Source: Pogonophryne albipinna
Lineage: Eukaryota > Chordata > Actinopteri > Perciformes > Artedidraconidae
NCBI GenBank assembly: GCA_028583405.1
Contig: CM053253.1
Location: 1,509,443 to 1,573,442 of the forward strand
Reading direction: 5' to 3'
Length of the DNA stretch: 64,000 bases
Every line of letters begins with the position of its first letter. Position 1 is the stretch's first letter. A model generated the notes under the pieces. It saw only the letters and a program-made list of their open reading frames with translations. It did no database searches and had not been told where the DNA came from. Position numbers and translations under genes: made by a program. Of the stretch, positions 26,001-35,414 are shown piece by piece.

Positions 26001-28315
26001 TGCTCTGGTCTCAGCTCTGAAGTCCAACCTCCATCTGAGAGATCTGGACCTGAGTGAGAACCCTCTGAAGGATTCAGGAGGGAAGCTGCTGAGAGATCTT
26101 CTGGAGAGTCCAGACTGCAGACTGGAGACTCTCAGGTCAGTTCACTGACTCTCTGTTACATTACATTGCATTTAGCTGACGCTTTTATCCACAGCAACTT
26201 ACAATAAGTGCATTCGACCAGGAAGATACAAACTTGAAGAAAACAGAATCATATAAGTACATCAGGTTTCATAGAGCCAAACATTTCAAGTGCTACTCAA
26301 CTGGCTTTAGATAAGCCAGTCCTTTATTAGTATATAAATTCTTTGTTAGTAATTCTATCGCTCGAAGTGGAGTCGAAAGAGATGAGTTTTCAGTCTGCGC
26401 CGGAAGGTGTGTAAGCTATCTTCTGTCCTGATGTCAATGGGGAGCTCATTCCACCATTTTGGAGCCAGGATAGCAAACCCACGTGTTTTTGCTGATGGGA
26501 ACTTGGGTCCCCCTCGCATTGCGGGTGCAGCGAGCTGTTTGGTTGATGCAGAGCGGAGTGCACGTGCTGGGGTGTACAGTTTAACCATGTCCTGGATGTA
26601 GGAAGGGCCAGATCCATTCACAGCATGGTACGCTAGTACCAGTGTTACCGCTGGAGATCTCACATTTTCACTTTGTAATTGAACCTCATTTATATTCATT
26701 AATAACTTACATCCATAAAGTTGTAAATGTCTTTATATTCATATTTCATTTTTAAGAGTAAGCAGTAAGAACTGCAGACATACATGTTGACTGTTTCTTA
26801 GGAACTGTAATAGATGTTGTTGTAAAAAGTAAATCTATGTATTTAATATTTAGTAAACGATAACGTCTGAATAAAGGTCATCTGAAGTCAATTTAGTTTT
26901 ACATTGTGATGGTAATTTATTGATCAAATGTGGATAGAGAGTCAAAGCATTCAGCTCTTTGTGGTATTTCATTCCTTGAAGAAAGTTCAGTCGGTCACAC
27001 AGAGAGCATACAGTCTGCAGAGAGGAAGACGAAGAGTAGAGTTTGGGTTGCATATTTAAACACAGAGAGAGGAGAAAGGGAGGGGGAAGCTTGGTGATGA
27101 TGAAGGAGCATTCTGGGAGTGAGTGAGGGAGTTAGGGAGGCCGTATCAGGAAGTTCTCAGCTCACCTGAGGTGAAGGTCATACTGTTGGTGCACATAGAG
27201 AGTAACCAACAACACTGCAACACATCTTCTTCATAAGGACTTCTCCCAAGCTTAGCTAAGAAGTGTGAGAAGTAGTAAATATAGATAAACATTAGCAAAT
27301 AAGAATCACACACTGATATTATTAAAGTAAGTGAGTATAATATGTTTCTATTACGTACATGATAAAGTTCACTTTCTGAAGAAGACAGATTTTTCTGTTC
27401 CCATTCATTTAAATGTTGAGAAACATCTGATTGGATTATAAACAGATTTGTATCCTCATCATGTTTTGTTTTCTTCAGACTGATGAGCTGCAGTTTGTCA
27501 GAGATCAGCTGTTCTGCTCTGATCTCAGCTCTGAAGTCCAACCTCCATCTGAGAGATCTGGACCTGAGTCAGAACGATCTGCAGGATTCAGATGTGAAGC
27601 TGCTGAGAGATCTTCTGGAGAGTCCAGACTGCAGACTGGAGACCCTCAGGTCAGTAAGGGGTCTCTGCTGGTTCAGCAGTATTGTATGAAACACAGGGAG
27701 GTGTTTCTCTCACTGGGGAAACAGATCAGTGATGTTACCCACTGACTGCAGGCTCTCTCATTCTTCCTTCAACTATAGAAGGCCAGCTGGAAATGCAAAG
27801 CCACATTTAGTAAGTCATCAACTTTCCACCAGACATATGGGATTCGACAGAAGAGTGGAAAAGGTAGTCTGTGTTTGATGGGATGTTTTTAGTTCCTTGA
27901 CTAATGACTGTTACTTCCTGTCATGCAGCTGAGAGCTGTGGCAGTCAGTCGTAGTGTTTGCAGAGAAGATATGATGGGATGTAAAGCATGAGATCAGTCA
28001 GGACTCTGAAGCTGACTCAAAGAACAAACACTTATTTTAAACTGGATCCATAACTGTTGGATTGTGTTCATCCCTACAGGATCAGAGGAGAGACGATCAG
28101 AGCCAAGATCCAGAAGACCTGTGAGTACTGAATATCCTCCATTCATCCAGACATGAGACTCTTTGATGGAGCATGTCCTCAGAGGAAAACAACACTCTGG
28201 TTTCTCTCTCTTCATCATTTTGGCTGTTTCTCTTCAACAGAACTGTCTATCAACACAGTGACGCGTTCACTGACACTCTGTAAAATGTAAATAAACTCTG
28301 AAGAAGAAAACACAT
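12463..28315 (+). CDS. Fish NLR (NLRC3/NLRP12-like): N-terminal motif exons, RING finger, FISNA-NACHT, LRRs
   Basis: Seven coding exons join in consistent phase: 12473-12597, 12832-12904 plus 14339-14370 (one exon split by a hAT), 16542-16777, 16974-18771, 25384-25560, 25965-26135 and 27479-27649. Together they give about 927 codons. The product would be a cytosolic NOD-like receptor of the large fish NLR-C group: short repeated N-terminal motifs, a C3HC4 RING-type finger, a FISNA segment, a NACHT ATPase with intact Walker A (GVAGVGKT) and Walker B (LLIFDGLDE), and LRR exons. No B30.2/SPRY exon is seen before a polyA signal at 28290. Because a hAT element interrupts the second coding exon, the copy as assembled needs exon skipping to give full-length protein. 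Naming inside this family is loose, so I give no symbol. Ligand and partners cannot be read from sequence. Confidence 0.82.
12473..12597 (+). CDS. NLR coding exon 1 (start codon, N-terminal motif)
   Basis: The acceptor CTCTCAG at 12462 precedes the exon and the ATG is at 12473. It encodes [20 protein letters not shown] and on to [22 protein letters not shown], the repeated N-terminal motif of fish NLRC proteins. The donor is AAAgtaaga. It ends in phase 2. Confidence 0.85.
12598..12831 (+). other. NLR intron
   Basis: A short intron bounded by gtaagag and ttccacag. Nothing else was recognised. Confidence 0.7.
13063..13118 (+). mobile_element. LINE 3'-tail fragment with (TTGGA)n
   Basis: GTGCTATATAAATAAAGTTG followed by repeated GATTG is the typical end of fish L2/CR1 LINEs. 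It is only a tail. Confidence 0.6.
13204..13256 (+). repeat. (CATA)n microsatellite
   Basis: About 13 tetranucleotide units, inside the hAT element. Confidence 0.95.
13459..14178. mobile_element. MITE nested in the hAT of NLR exon 2
   Basis: The ends AGGGGACCTATCATGC and GCATAATAGGTCCACT are imperfect inverted repeats. TTAA precedes the left end. The right flank is no longer TTAA. The end sequence AGGGGACC is shared with a repeat ending near 63583. A (TCTA)n tract lies near 13925-13948. Confidence 0.6.
14371..14795 (+). other. NLR intron sequence
   Basis: It begins with the donor gtaagag. The small ORFs in it are not conserved-looking. It ends at the hAT derivative. Confidence 0.5.
14796..16074 (-). 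mobile_element. hAT deletion derivative related to the element at 1026, near-perfect TSD
   Basis: It starts CAGTGGCGAACAGTG and ends AGTTCGCCACTG. The flanks caagaaag (14788-14795) and caataaag (16075-16082) match at 7 of 8 positions. From 15635 to 16074 it is the reverse complement of the 5' leader of the autonomous-like hAT at 1026-1445, but the transposase is absent. It lies in an NLR intron. Confidence 0.8.
16083..16541 (+). other. NLR intron, unresolved repeat sequence
   Basis: AGGAGCAGGGAGAAGAAAAT and CTTATATTTCCTGCCCCTTT resemble a dispersed fish LINE 3' region. No exon is seen before the acceptor at 16541. Confidence 0.35.
16542..16777 (+). CDS. NLR coding exon 3: C3HC4 RING-type finger
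   Basis: The acceptor is CTCCACAG and the donor GAGgtaag, phase 2 in and phase 1 out. The encoded finger reads [16 protein letters not shown] and CPQCGKR with C-x2-C, C-x-H-x2-C-x2-C and C-x2-C spacing. In teleosts such fingers precede the NACHT exon in some NLRC3-like genes. An E3 ubiquitin ligase role is inference only. Confidence 0.88.
16974..18771 (+). CDS. NLR coding exon 4: FISNA-NACHT-winged helix
   Basis: A single 1.8-kb exon, open throughout, is typical of fish NLR genes. A FISNA segment comes first (about 17050-17215). Walker A is at 17258-17281, Walker B ([12 protein letters not shown]) near 17480-17505, and a sensor-like [10 protein letters not shown] near 17620. Helical and NOD2-like winged-helix parts ([20 protein letters not shown]) follow. 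The donor is TTCAAgtaagt. The acceptor offers two adjacent AGs (cagcag), so the exon may begin at 16971 or 16974 and the frame is kept either way. Catalytic motifs look intact, so this part is probably functional. Confidence 0.92.
18772..19046 (+). other. NLR intron, unique-looking part
   Basis: AT-rich sequence after the NACHT donor. No features were recognised. Confidence 0.5.
20001..20070 (+). repeat. (CT)n microsatellite
   Basis: About 35 CT units within the right palindrome arm. The left arm has no such tract. Confidence 0.97.
20173..20309 (+). repeat. 17-bp minisatellite
   Basis: The unit GCAGATGGGGCAGAGCT repeats about eight times, one copy shortened. The left palindrome arm has only about one unit (read inverted), so the array expanded in one arm only. 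Confidence 0.9.
20389..21675. mobile_element. Dispersed TIR repeat, copy 1
   Basis: Near-identical blocks recur at 49377-51215. The left half (about 20413-20861) has its own inverted ends containing CAAGTCAAATCAAGCAATCT. The right end holds a hairpin around the GGCCGTGATATATGCTCATT words. There is no intact coding. It preserves the empty site (gcctagaa at 21207-21214) of a small hAT present in copy 2. Confidence 0.75.
21675..22295 (-). mobile_element. AGTACTT-family segment
   Basis: It runs from GAGTAAAAGTAGAAGTACTC repeats to GTTACTTTACACCAGTGG, the inverse of the end at 7246. The middle (21905-22165) is near-identical to 35070-35310, including AGTCGTTGTGCAGATTGG. Confidence 0.8.
22296..22879 (+). 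other. NLR intron, repeat-rich non-coding
   Basis: The part up to 22795 belongs to the composite element. No exon is seen. Confidence 0.5.
22884..24975. mobile_element. TTAA-flanked element with AGAGCCTGTGACA ends
   Basis: The left end AGAGCCTGTGACA is the inverse of TGTCACAGGCTCT at the right. TTAA borders both (22880-22883 and 24976-24979), as in Kolobok or piggyBac insertions. It is about 2.1 kb, with no transposase recognised. Internal tandem relatives include TGTCAATTCGGCGAACAT, repeated at about 23216 and 23394. Another element (23678-24559) lies within. Confidence 0.75.
23678..24559. mobile_element. hAT-like element nested in the TTAA element
   Basis: The ends CAGTGGCGGACTGG and CCAGTCCACCACTG are an inverted pair of hAT type. 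Flanks gctgggtg and gctacatg agree only in part, so the TSD is unclear. GGGCCGGT words occur near both ends. Confidence 0.6.
24980..25383 (+). other. NLR intron before the first LRR exon
   Basis: AT-rich, ending in TTTTATTATAG. No other feature. Confidence 0.5.
25384..25560 (+). CDS. NLR coding exon 5: LRR
   Basis: The acceptor is TTATTATAG and the donor CTCAGgtcag, phase 2 on both sides. It encodes [15 protein letters not shown] and then [20 protein letters not shown], the ribonuclease-inhibitor type LRR of NLRC3-like proteins. It is 177 nt long against 171 for the next two. Confidence 0.9.
25965..26135 (+). CDS. NLR coding exon 6: LRR
   Basis: The acceptor is TTTCTTCAG and the donor CTCAGgtcag, 171 nt, phase 2 on both sides. 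It encodes [20 protein letters not shown] and on to [20 protein letters not shown]. Confidence 0.92.
26150..26700 (-). mobile_element. LINE 3' fragment with reverse-transcriptase C-terminus
   Basis: Minus-strand frame 26355-26699 encodes [20 protein letters not shown] and then [12 protein letters not shown], the C-terminal end of an L2/CR1-type ORF2. The tail ACATTGCATTTAGCTGACGC on the plus strand is typical of fish LINE ends. It lies in an NLR intron and is 5'-truncated. Confidence 0.75.
26701..27478 (+). other. NLR intron, no gene seen
   Basis: AT-rich, with only short unsupported ORFs on both strands. Confidence 0.5.
27479..27649 (+). CDS. NLR coding exon 7: LRR
   Basis: The acceptor is TTTTCTTCAG and the donor CTCAGgtcag, 171 nt. 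It is very similar to exon 6 ([32 protein letters not shown]), so the two arose by exon duplication. Confidence 0.92.
27779..28315 (+). other. Candidate terminal exons and polyA site of the NLR gene
   Basis: Possible small exons are 27779-27809 (acceptor aactatag, donor gtaagt), 28081-28120 (acceptor ctacag, donor gtgagt) and a last exon from about 28241 (acceptor caacag). AATAAA at 28290-28295 would serve as the polyA signal. The exon choices and the stop codon are not certain. No B30.2 domain is present. Confidence 0.4.
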
Positions 28316-29036
28316 GAAAACATCAACATTATAACCAGTCTGTTACAGTATTACCCAGAGGTGTGGAATCGAGTCACATGACTTGGACTCGAGTCAGACT
28401 CGAGTCACCAATTTGATGACTTGAGACTCGACTTGACAAAATCACAAAACATTTGCGACTCGACTTGGACTTGAACACCAATGACTCTGGACTTGACTTG
28501 GACTTGAGCCTTCTGACTTGAGGTGACTTGATCATTTAATTCAGAGGTCTCCAACATGCCGATCGCGAGATGCCGCTAGAAGAGAAGACTCCCGTCGGGG
28601 AGAGCAGAATCTTCAGCCGCTCCTACTCTTGCTGAGAATCCTTGCAGGCAGGGGCGGCTCTTTATTTAGCTGGGCCACCATGCGGCCAATCATATGCGAG
28701 GACACACTAGGATCATACCATTATGTGAAAGAAGGGTGGGGGGCACAGCAGGTGTAGTGGTATAGGCCAGCGGCACAGAGCGACGGGGAGACGGATTTAA
28801 ATGCAAGCGCGTCGGAAAAATCAAGAAATGAGCGAAAACCGAGAAGAGAAGGCAAGGCAAGGCAACGCAAGTTTATTTATATAGCACCAAGGCAATTCAA
28901 AGTGCTTTACAATAAACGAAAGACATTAAGAAAATGGCATTTAAAATCAGTCATTAAAAAGAAAAGATAATAAAATAAACATTAAAAGAAAAAATTCATG
29001 GATAAAAGTTACAGTGCAGTCTAAGATATGAATAGT

Positions 29037-32000
29037 TCAATTAAAAGCAGCGACAAAAAGAAAAGTCTTTAGTCTGGATTTAAAAGTAGTCAGAGTTTCA
29101 GCGGACCTGCAGGTTTCTGGGAGTTTGTTCCAGATATTTGGAGCATAATAACTGAACGCTGCTTCTCCATGTTTAGTTCTGACTCTGGGGACAGAAAGCT
29201 GACCAGTCCCTGAAGACCTGAGAGATCTGGATGGTTCATAATTTAGCAGGTCAGAAATGTATTTTGGGCCTAAACCATTCAAAGCTTTATAAACCAGCAG
29301 CAGTATTTTGAAATCTATTCTTTGACACACAGGAATCCAGTGTAAAGACTTCAGAACAGGAGTGATGTGATCCACTTTCTTAGTGTTAGTGAGGACTCGA
29401 GCAGCGGCGTTCTGAATCAGCTGCAGCTTTCTAATCGATTTTTTAGTGAGACCTGTGAAGACACCATTGCAGTAGTCCAGTCTACTGAAGATAAAAGCAT
29501 GGACAAGTTTTTCCAAATCCTGCTGTGACATTAGTCTTTTAATCCTAGATATGTTCTTTAGGTGATAGTAGGCTGATTTAGTAACTGTTTTAATATGACT
29601 GTTGAAACTCAGGTCAGAGTCCATGACTACACCTAGATTTCTGGCTTTATCTGTTGTTTTGAACATTGCAGACTGAAGCTCAGCGCTAACTTTTAAACGT
29701 TCTGCCTTGGCTCCAAAAACCATTACCTCAGTTTTATCTTTGTTTAATTGGAGAAAGTTCTGAGACATCCAGTCATTGATTTGTTCAATGCACTTACTCA
29801 GTGTTTGAATTGGAGCATAGTCTCCTGGTGAAATTGTTTTGTACATTTGTGTGTCATCCGCATAGCTATGGTAACTTATTGTGTTGTTTTTCATTATCTG
29901 AGCCAGTGGTAGCATGTAGATGTTAAAGAGAAGAGGCCCCAAGATGGAGCCTTGAGGTACCCCACATGTCATATTTGTCAACTCAGATGTGTATTTACCT
30001 ATAGAAACAAAGTTGTTTCTGTCCTTTAAGTAGGATTCAAATCAATTTAGAACTGTTTCCGAAAGTCCCACCCAGTTTTCCAGTCGGTCTAGTAATATGC
30101 TGTGGTCAACAGTGTCAAACGCAGCACTGAGATCTAATAATGCTAACACTGAAGTTCTGCCACTGTCTGTGTTTTAGTGGATGTCATTGAAGACCTTTAC
30201 AAGAGCAGTCTCAGTGCTGTGGTTTGGACGAAAGCCTGACTGGAACACATCGAAACAACTATTTAAATGCAAGAAATTACTCAACTGTTGAAAAACAACT
30301 TTTTCAATGATTTTACCTAGAAATGGGAGGTTTGATATAGGCCTGTAATTGTTCATTACTGAAGCATCTAGATTATTCTTTTTTAAGAGCGGTTTAATGA
30401 CTGCAGTTTTCAGGGCCTGTGGAAAAATACCTGAGTGAAGAGATTTGTTTACTATATGAAGTAGATCTGAGGCCATGCAAGGCAAAACATCTTTGAAAAA
30501 TCCTGTTGGAATAATATCAAGGCAGCAGGAGGAGGATTTCAGAAGTTGAATAATGTCCTCTAGGTTTTTATCATTAATCTGATGGAATTGTGTCATGGTG
30601 TCTGAATTGATATTAGGTGGACATAGGGACAACACATTTGCTGTACCTCATGCAGAGGCACTGACAGCTTGTCTGATTTTCTGAATGTTGTCCGTGAAGA
30701 AGGAGGCAAAATCATTGCACGCCCTGGTGGATAGAAATTCAGAGGCTACTGACACTGGGGGGTTAGTTAGTCTGTCGACGGTAGCAAACAAGGCACGTGC
30801 ATTGTTTTTGGTAATGATGTCAGAGAAGAAAGACTGTCGTGCGTTTTTCAATTCCAAATTATAAAGGCCAAGTCTCTCTTTATAGATTTCAAAGTGAACC
30901 TGGAGATTTGTTTTTCGCCACCTATGTTCAGCTTTTCGACACTCTCTTTTTTCTGCTCTCACGGTCATGGCCTTTCTCCATGGAGATATTTTCTTCCCAG
31001 TCACTTCCTTTACCTTAGTTGGAGCAATGGCATCTATAACATTTTTAATTTTTGAATTTAAATGATCTACTAGCTCATTTACTGAGATGTTAGCAGGGGC
31101 AAGTGTGGAAGAAAAATTCTATGTAAACATTTCCCTAGTATTTTCAGTTAAATATCGCTTTGTGGTTACCTCTTTTTGAACATTTTTGTGAACAGAAATA
31201 GAGCTCTCAAAGAAAACACAGGAATGATCAGAGAGTGCAACATCAGTCACCACAACCGTAGAGATATTCAGACCCTTTGAGATAATTAAGTCCAGAGTGT
31301 GCCCCTTATTGTGCGTGGGCTCCGTCACATGCTGAGTCAGTCCATAGTTATCAAGAACACAAAACAGGTTCTTTAGCCCCTCTGTCCTGGGGGTTGTCAA
31401 CATGGATGTTAAAATCACCAACAATGACTAGACGGTCAAAGTCAATACACACTATAGACAGCAGTTCAGTAAAGTCATCAAAAAAGCTTGCACAGTATTT
31501 GGGTGGTCTATAGATATTTAGGAACAGAGCTCGAGAGCAGCATTTCAGCTGAAGGGCCACATATTCAAAAGAAGCAAAGTTCCCATAAGATGTCTTCCTG
31601 CATTGAACAGAATAGCAACTCCACCCCCTTTCTTATGCATTCTTTCCTGACTCATAAAACTAAAGTTGGGAGGGGTTGATTCGATAAGAACAGCTGCACT
31701 GTTATTTTGTTCAATCCAAGTTTCCGTTAAAAACATAAAATCAAGATTGTGTTCAGTGATAAAATCATTGATTAAAAATGTTTTTCCTGCCAGAGACCTG
31801 ACATTTAATAAAGCTAGTTTAAGTTTGTTAGACACACTATCAGTCAGGTTTTTTGTAACAAGCTGTGGCTGACATGGAATCACTGCTAAATTTGATAAAC
31901 TCACACAAACGTTTGAGCACTTCCTGTTTCTAAGCTGATTCACCGCTCTTAATCTATTACCTATCAACACAGATATCGGCAAAGCTACTGGCAGGTAGGG

Positions 32001-32060
32001 CCCCGGCATGTCCTGGAAAGAGTTGAGAGTGCCATATGCCCTTGAGCCTGGACCCAGCAC
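29037..32060 (-). pseudogene. L2 ORF2: endonuclease and reverse transcriptase, broken
   Basis: Pieces in one main frame cover an endonuclease (31545-32060, with LALLNVRSLAGKT, LTETWIEQ and KKGGGVAIL), a linker, RT N-terminal part (30174-30635, NYRPISNLPFLGKIIEKVV) and RT core to C-terminus (29037-29981, CGVPQGSILGPLLF and HSYADDTQMY). Stops separate 30635 from 30648 and occur near 30171 and 30040. The latter looks like a Trp codon changed to TGA. The frame shifts around 31351-31560. The catalytic YADD box is intact, but the whole cannot be translated. Confidence 0.88.
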
Positions 32061-32063
32061 ATA

Positions 32064-33767
32064 TCAGTAAGAGTTTGTTGCATTTTGTACACACACATCC
32101 TTATCAGGCTTCTGAGACTGCAGATGCTTTCTTGAAGGGAGGGGAGGTGGTTGACGTAGGCACGGTGATGGAGACGGGGGAGATGGTGCGGGGGTAGAGG
32201 ACATGCTGCCAGGGGGGGGAGGTGGTTGACGTAGGCACGGTGATGAAGATGGGGGAGATGGTGCGCGTCTCTGTGGTGATTTTGGTGGGCGTCGTTGAGG
32301 AGCGGGGGTAATGGACATGCTGCCAGCCCTGCGTATCGCCTTAGTTTGGTTATTGAACTCCAGGAAGGAATCGGTGCCAACCCTCTGTATCTCCTTCATG
32401 TGTTCAGCGATCTCCAGGAGGGTGGGCGAGGGTGAAAGGGTGAATGGAGAGTAGAGAGAGCTGTGGGGTGAAGGAAGAGTATCCTCAGAGGTGATAGGGG
32501 GGGTGAAGGGCGGTGGAGACTCCTCCATTTGTCTCCCATAATCAAGACATTCCTCAGGCGGGTGCAGTGATAGATTTTCAAGGTTTTCTGAGCGATGTGT
32601 TGTGTCTTTCTCTTGTTTTGATTCCTCTTGTTGCTTGTCCTTGGCAGAGGGAACAGATTGATGACGTAGGCAGTTGAATACGTTAGAGATAAACAATTTC
32701 ACTCCTGACTTGTTCAGGCAAACTCCATTTGCCTTAAAAAGATGTCTGCGGTCCCAGAAAAAGTTAAAGTTGTCAATAAAATGGGCACAATGGTTAATAC
32801 AGACAGTTGAAAGCCACGTGTTCAGTGCAAACAATCTGCTGAATCTTTCCACTCCTCTTCTGACTGGCGGTAGAGGACCACTGATGAACACCTCTGCATT
32901 TAGAGAGCTGACAGTTTCCAACAGACATTTAAAGTCTTTTTTCAGCACTTCTGACTGTTGTTTCGCAACATCATTTGTTCCAATGAGCATTACCACATTT
33001 TTTACAGTCTGATGTTCAGCCCCAATATGCAGGATCTTCTCAGCCAAGTCAGAGACCATATCCTTGGGAAAACAGAGTACTTCGGTGTTGTTCTTACTAC
33101 ACAGACCTTTTACATCTCTTACAGCAGAGTCACCCACAATCAGAGTTTCAGGCCCAGTCGTTAGCTTTCCCTCTAGCCTTTTACTTTTGGAGTAGCTATT
33201 GGTCCTTACCCTGCTGTGTGAAGAGGACAGGTTATCCAGGTCATCAGAAAGAGATCTCCGGTTCTGGGTCAGTGGATCGTATCTGTTCTGGATTGGCACA
33301 CTCTGTGGTTTAGGAGGATTTTTTGTAGTTCTCCCTTTAGCAGCTGTCCACGGCTGTTTCCTAGAAGGAACAGGGGTTGAAGAGGCGCTCTTCCTGGATG
33401 ATAACAATGCAGGCCAGCCGGTCGCATCACAGATTTCAGAGCGTTGGGCTCTGCCTGTTGTTCGTCCTCCCAAATCCCATGGAAATGATTTACTCTTCGG
33501 CCTTGCTCCCAGAGAGTTCGAGGGAGGACTACCACTTGTAGATTTATTACCCGGTACACAGCCCTCCTGTTCCTTGGAATCCTTGTAGCTGCTAACTAGC
33601 TTTGAGTTAGCATGCCTTTGTCCATTATTTTGCAACACTGGTAAAGTGGTGTCATTCCAACATAGTCCATTCACTTCCACGTTAACTTCCAACCGTTGCA
33701 TTTTCATTTCCAACACGGCCATCTTCTGTAGAAGTTTGTGGAAGTCATCTGTAGAGAACGCAGGCAT
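32064..33767 (-). CDS. L2 ORF1 protein with SGNH esterase-like domain
   Basis: A 567-codon intact ORF. Residues 1-30 look like a short coiled coil (KLLQKMAVLEMKMQRLEVNV). Residues about 205-370 form an SGNH/GDSL-type esterase-like domain: block I VGDSAVRD (G212-D213-S214), block III-like IGTND (263-267), and a last block FKANGVCLNKSG near 345-354. In active esterases the last block is usually D-x-x-H; here it reads N-x-x-C. A proline/serine-rich tail follows. Esterase-containing ORF1 is known from CR1/L2 LINEs. It starts at the first ATG after the presumed 5' UTR. Confidence 0.82.
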   Translation of the reverse strand: MPAFSTDDFHKLLQKMAVLEMKMQRLEVNVEVNGLCWNDTTLPVLQNNGQRHANSKLVSSYKDSKEQEGCVPGNKSTSGSPPSNSLGARPKSKSFPWDLGGRTTGRAQRSEICDATGWPALLSSRKSASSTPVPSRKQPWTAAKGRTTKNPPKPQSVPIQNRYDPLTQNRRSLSDDLDNLSSSHSRVRTNSYSKSKRLEGKLTTGPETLIVGDSAVRDVKGLCSKNNTEVLCFPKDMVSDLAEKILHIGAEHQTVKNVVMLIGTNDVAKQQSEVLKKDFKCLLETVSSLNAEVFISGPLPPVRRGVERFSRLFALNTWLSTVCINHCAHFIDNFNFFWDRRHLFKANGVCLNKSGVKLFISNVFNCLRHQSVPSAKDKQQEESKQEKDTTHRSENLENLSLHPPEECLDYGRQMEESPPPFTPPITSEDTLPSPHSSLYSPFTLSPSPTLLEIAEHMKEIQRVGTDSFLEFNNQTKAIRRAGSMSITPAPQRRPPKSPQRRAPSPPSSSPCLRQPPPPPGSMSSTPAPSPPSPSPCLRQPPPLPSRKHLQSQKPDKDVCVQNATNSY

Positions 33768-34154
33768 TTTGCTGCTAACTAGCTTAAGCTAAATAGCATG
33801 CAGTAGCCTACCAGGCTTTAGCTGTTGCTAGGCCACGCTACTGTAAGACTGAGGTCATCGTAAAAATATTGAAATATGGCTGAAACCCTCCGTCTATTTA
33901 CGAAGAATAACTGTCCCAGTGATAGGTTAATGTCCAGGAGCCGCTGCTCGAAGTTTTCAGAAAAGAAAAATAGAAAACAGCATAAAAAAGTTAGCAGAGG
34001 CAAGAGCAAGCAGAAAAGCGTCTGCACTGTAAGAACGCTACACACAATAAAAGAAGCAGCATCTGGCTGCATTTCAATGATATTGGAGAAAGCAAAGCTG
34101 AGGGCAAAATTTGTAAAATTAAAATAACCTTTTTTGGTTACCTTTTTTTTGGTA

Positions 34155-34300
34155 ACCACTCAGAGAAGTTCAGATCTTGTACTTGAGTACAAGTATCAGA
34201 GTGTAGGAATACTCGGTTACAATAAAAAGTCCTGCATTCAAAATGTTACTCAAGTAAAAGTAGAAAAGTATTAGCATCAAAATGTAGTTAAAGTACCACC
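34155..34300 (-). mobile_element. AGTACTT-family fragment
   Basis: It shares CAGAGTGTAGGAATACTC and CTGCATTCAAAATGTT with the copy at 21675-22295. It sits inside the hAT element 28356-34779. Confidence 0.7.
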
Positions 34301-35414
34301 TGCAGAGGGATCTAGATTCAGGTGTTCTCTTCCCCATAGAGACCGCCTGGCTGCACATTATCCCTTGCATAAAGATAGATTGTGGGTCCCTCCCTTATAA
34401 CATGTTGTACACAGTGGAAATGAACATTCTGGTTACCTCAACATCAGGGATCTTAAACTTAAACTCCTTCTGAATCAAACCGTCACGGTAGCCTTACCTT
34501 ACTGATCCCTCTTAAATTAGAAAAAAACACGTTACTTTACCAGCAGAGAGAAAATTGATTATTAAATTATTAATGTGACTAATAAAGAGCAGTTTGATTA
34601 TTAAGTATTATTCTGTTGATCGATGTCATTACATTTGGTGAAAAGCACATAATGACTTGTTTATGACTTGTTTATGACTCGTTTTGTCAAAGTTTAGGAC
34701 TTGGACTTGACTTGAACTTGAGCGCAAAGACTTGAGACTTGACTCGGACTTGCAAAACAATGACTTGGTCCCACCTCTGGTATTACCATCAAAATATACT
34801 TCAGCAAAAGTAGAAGTACTCAGATCATGTACTTTAGTAAAAGTAGAAGTACTCAGATCATGTACTTTAGTAAAAGTAGAAGTACTCAGATCATGTACTT
34901 GAGTAAAAGTAGAAGTACTCAGATCTGGTACTTGAGTAAAAGTAGAAGTACTCAGATCTTGTACTTGAGTAAAAGTAGAAGTACTCAGATCATGTACTTT
35001 AGTAAAAGTAGAAGTACTTCAAAATGTTCCTCAAGTGAAAGTAGAAAAGTATTCTCATCAAAATATAGTGAAAGACAGTAAAAGTAGTCGTTGTGCAGAT
35101 TGGTCCATTTCAGAATAATATATATGATATGTTTTAATGATTGATCATGAAAGTGTTCTCAAAGCTGGTAAAGGTGCAGCTAGTTTGAATGACTTTGTAT
35201 ACTGCAGGGTAGCTGGTGGATTTACTCCAGGTGGAACTAAAGTCTGATTTAACACTTGATTAGATTTCACATCATTCATCCACATCTGTGAAGTAACTAA
35301 AGGTATTAATTAGGGCTGTCAAGTTAACGCAAAAAAAAGTTATTTTCAGGAGTGCTCCAAAATCTAGATTGCTTACAGCTAGTGTATTGCTTTGACTTGC
35401 TGGTAGTTGTCTTA

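Larger units (their letters stand above)
28851..34140 (-). mobile_element. L2-type LINE, nearly full length, decayed
   Basis: Read on the minus strand it has a 5' region, ORF1 (33767-32064), ORF2 remains (32060-29037) and a 3' end with TATATAAATAAACTTGCG followed by (TTGCC)n, the usual L2 tail. The 3' border at 28851 is clear. The 5' border near 34140 is approximate. ORF2 has several stops and at least one frameshift, so the copy is not autonomous. Confidence 0.85.
28356..34779. mobile_element. hAT element with TSD gtattacc, hosting an L2 LINE
   Basis: The left end is CAGAGGTGTGGAATCGAGTC and the right end CTTGGTCCCACCTCTG. The TSD gtattacc is perfect at 28348-28355 and 34780-34787. Both subterminal regions are full of GACTTGGACTTGA words. 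The L2 LINE 28851-34140 and an AGTACTT fragment (34155-34300) are insertions inside it. CAGAGGTCTCCAACATGCC at 28542 looks like the start of one more hAT, whose other end I did not find. Confidence 0.88.
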
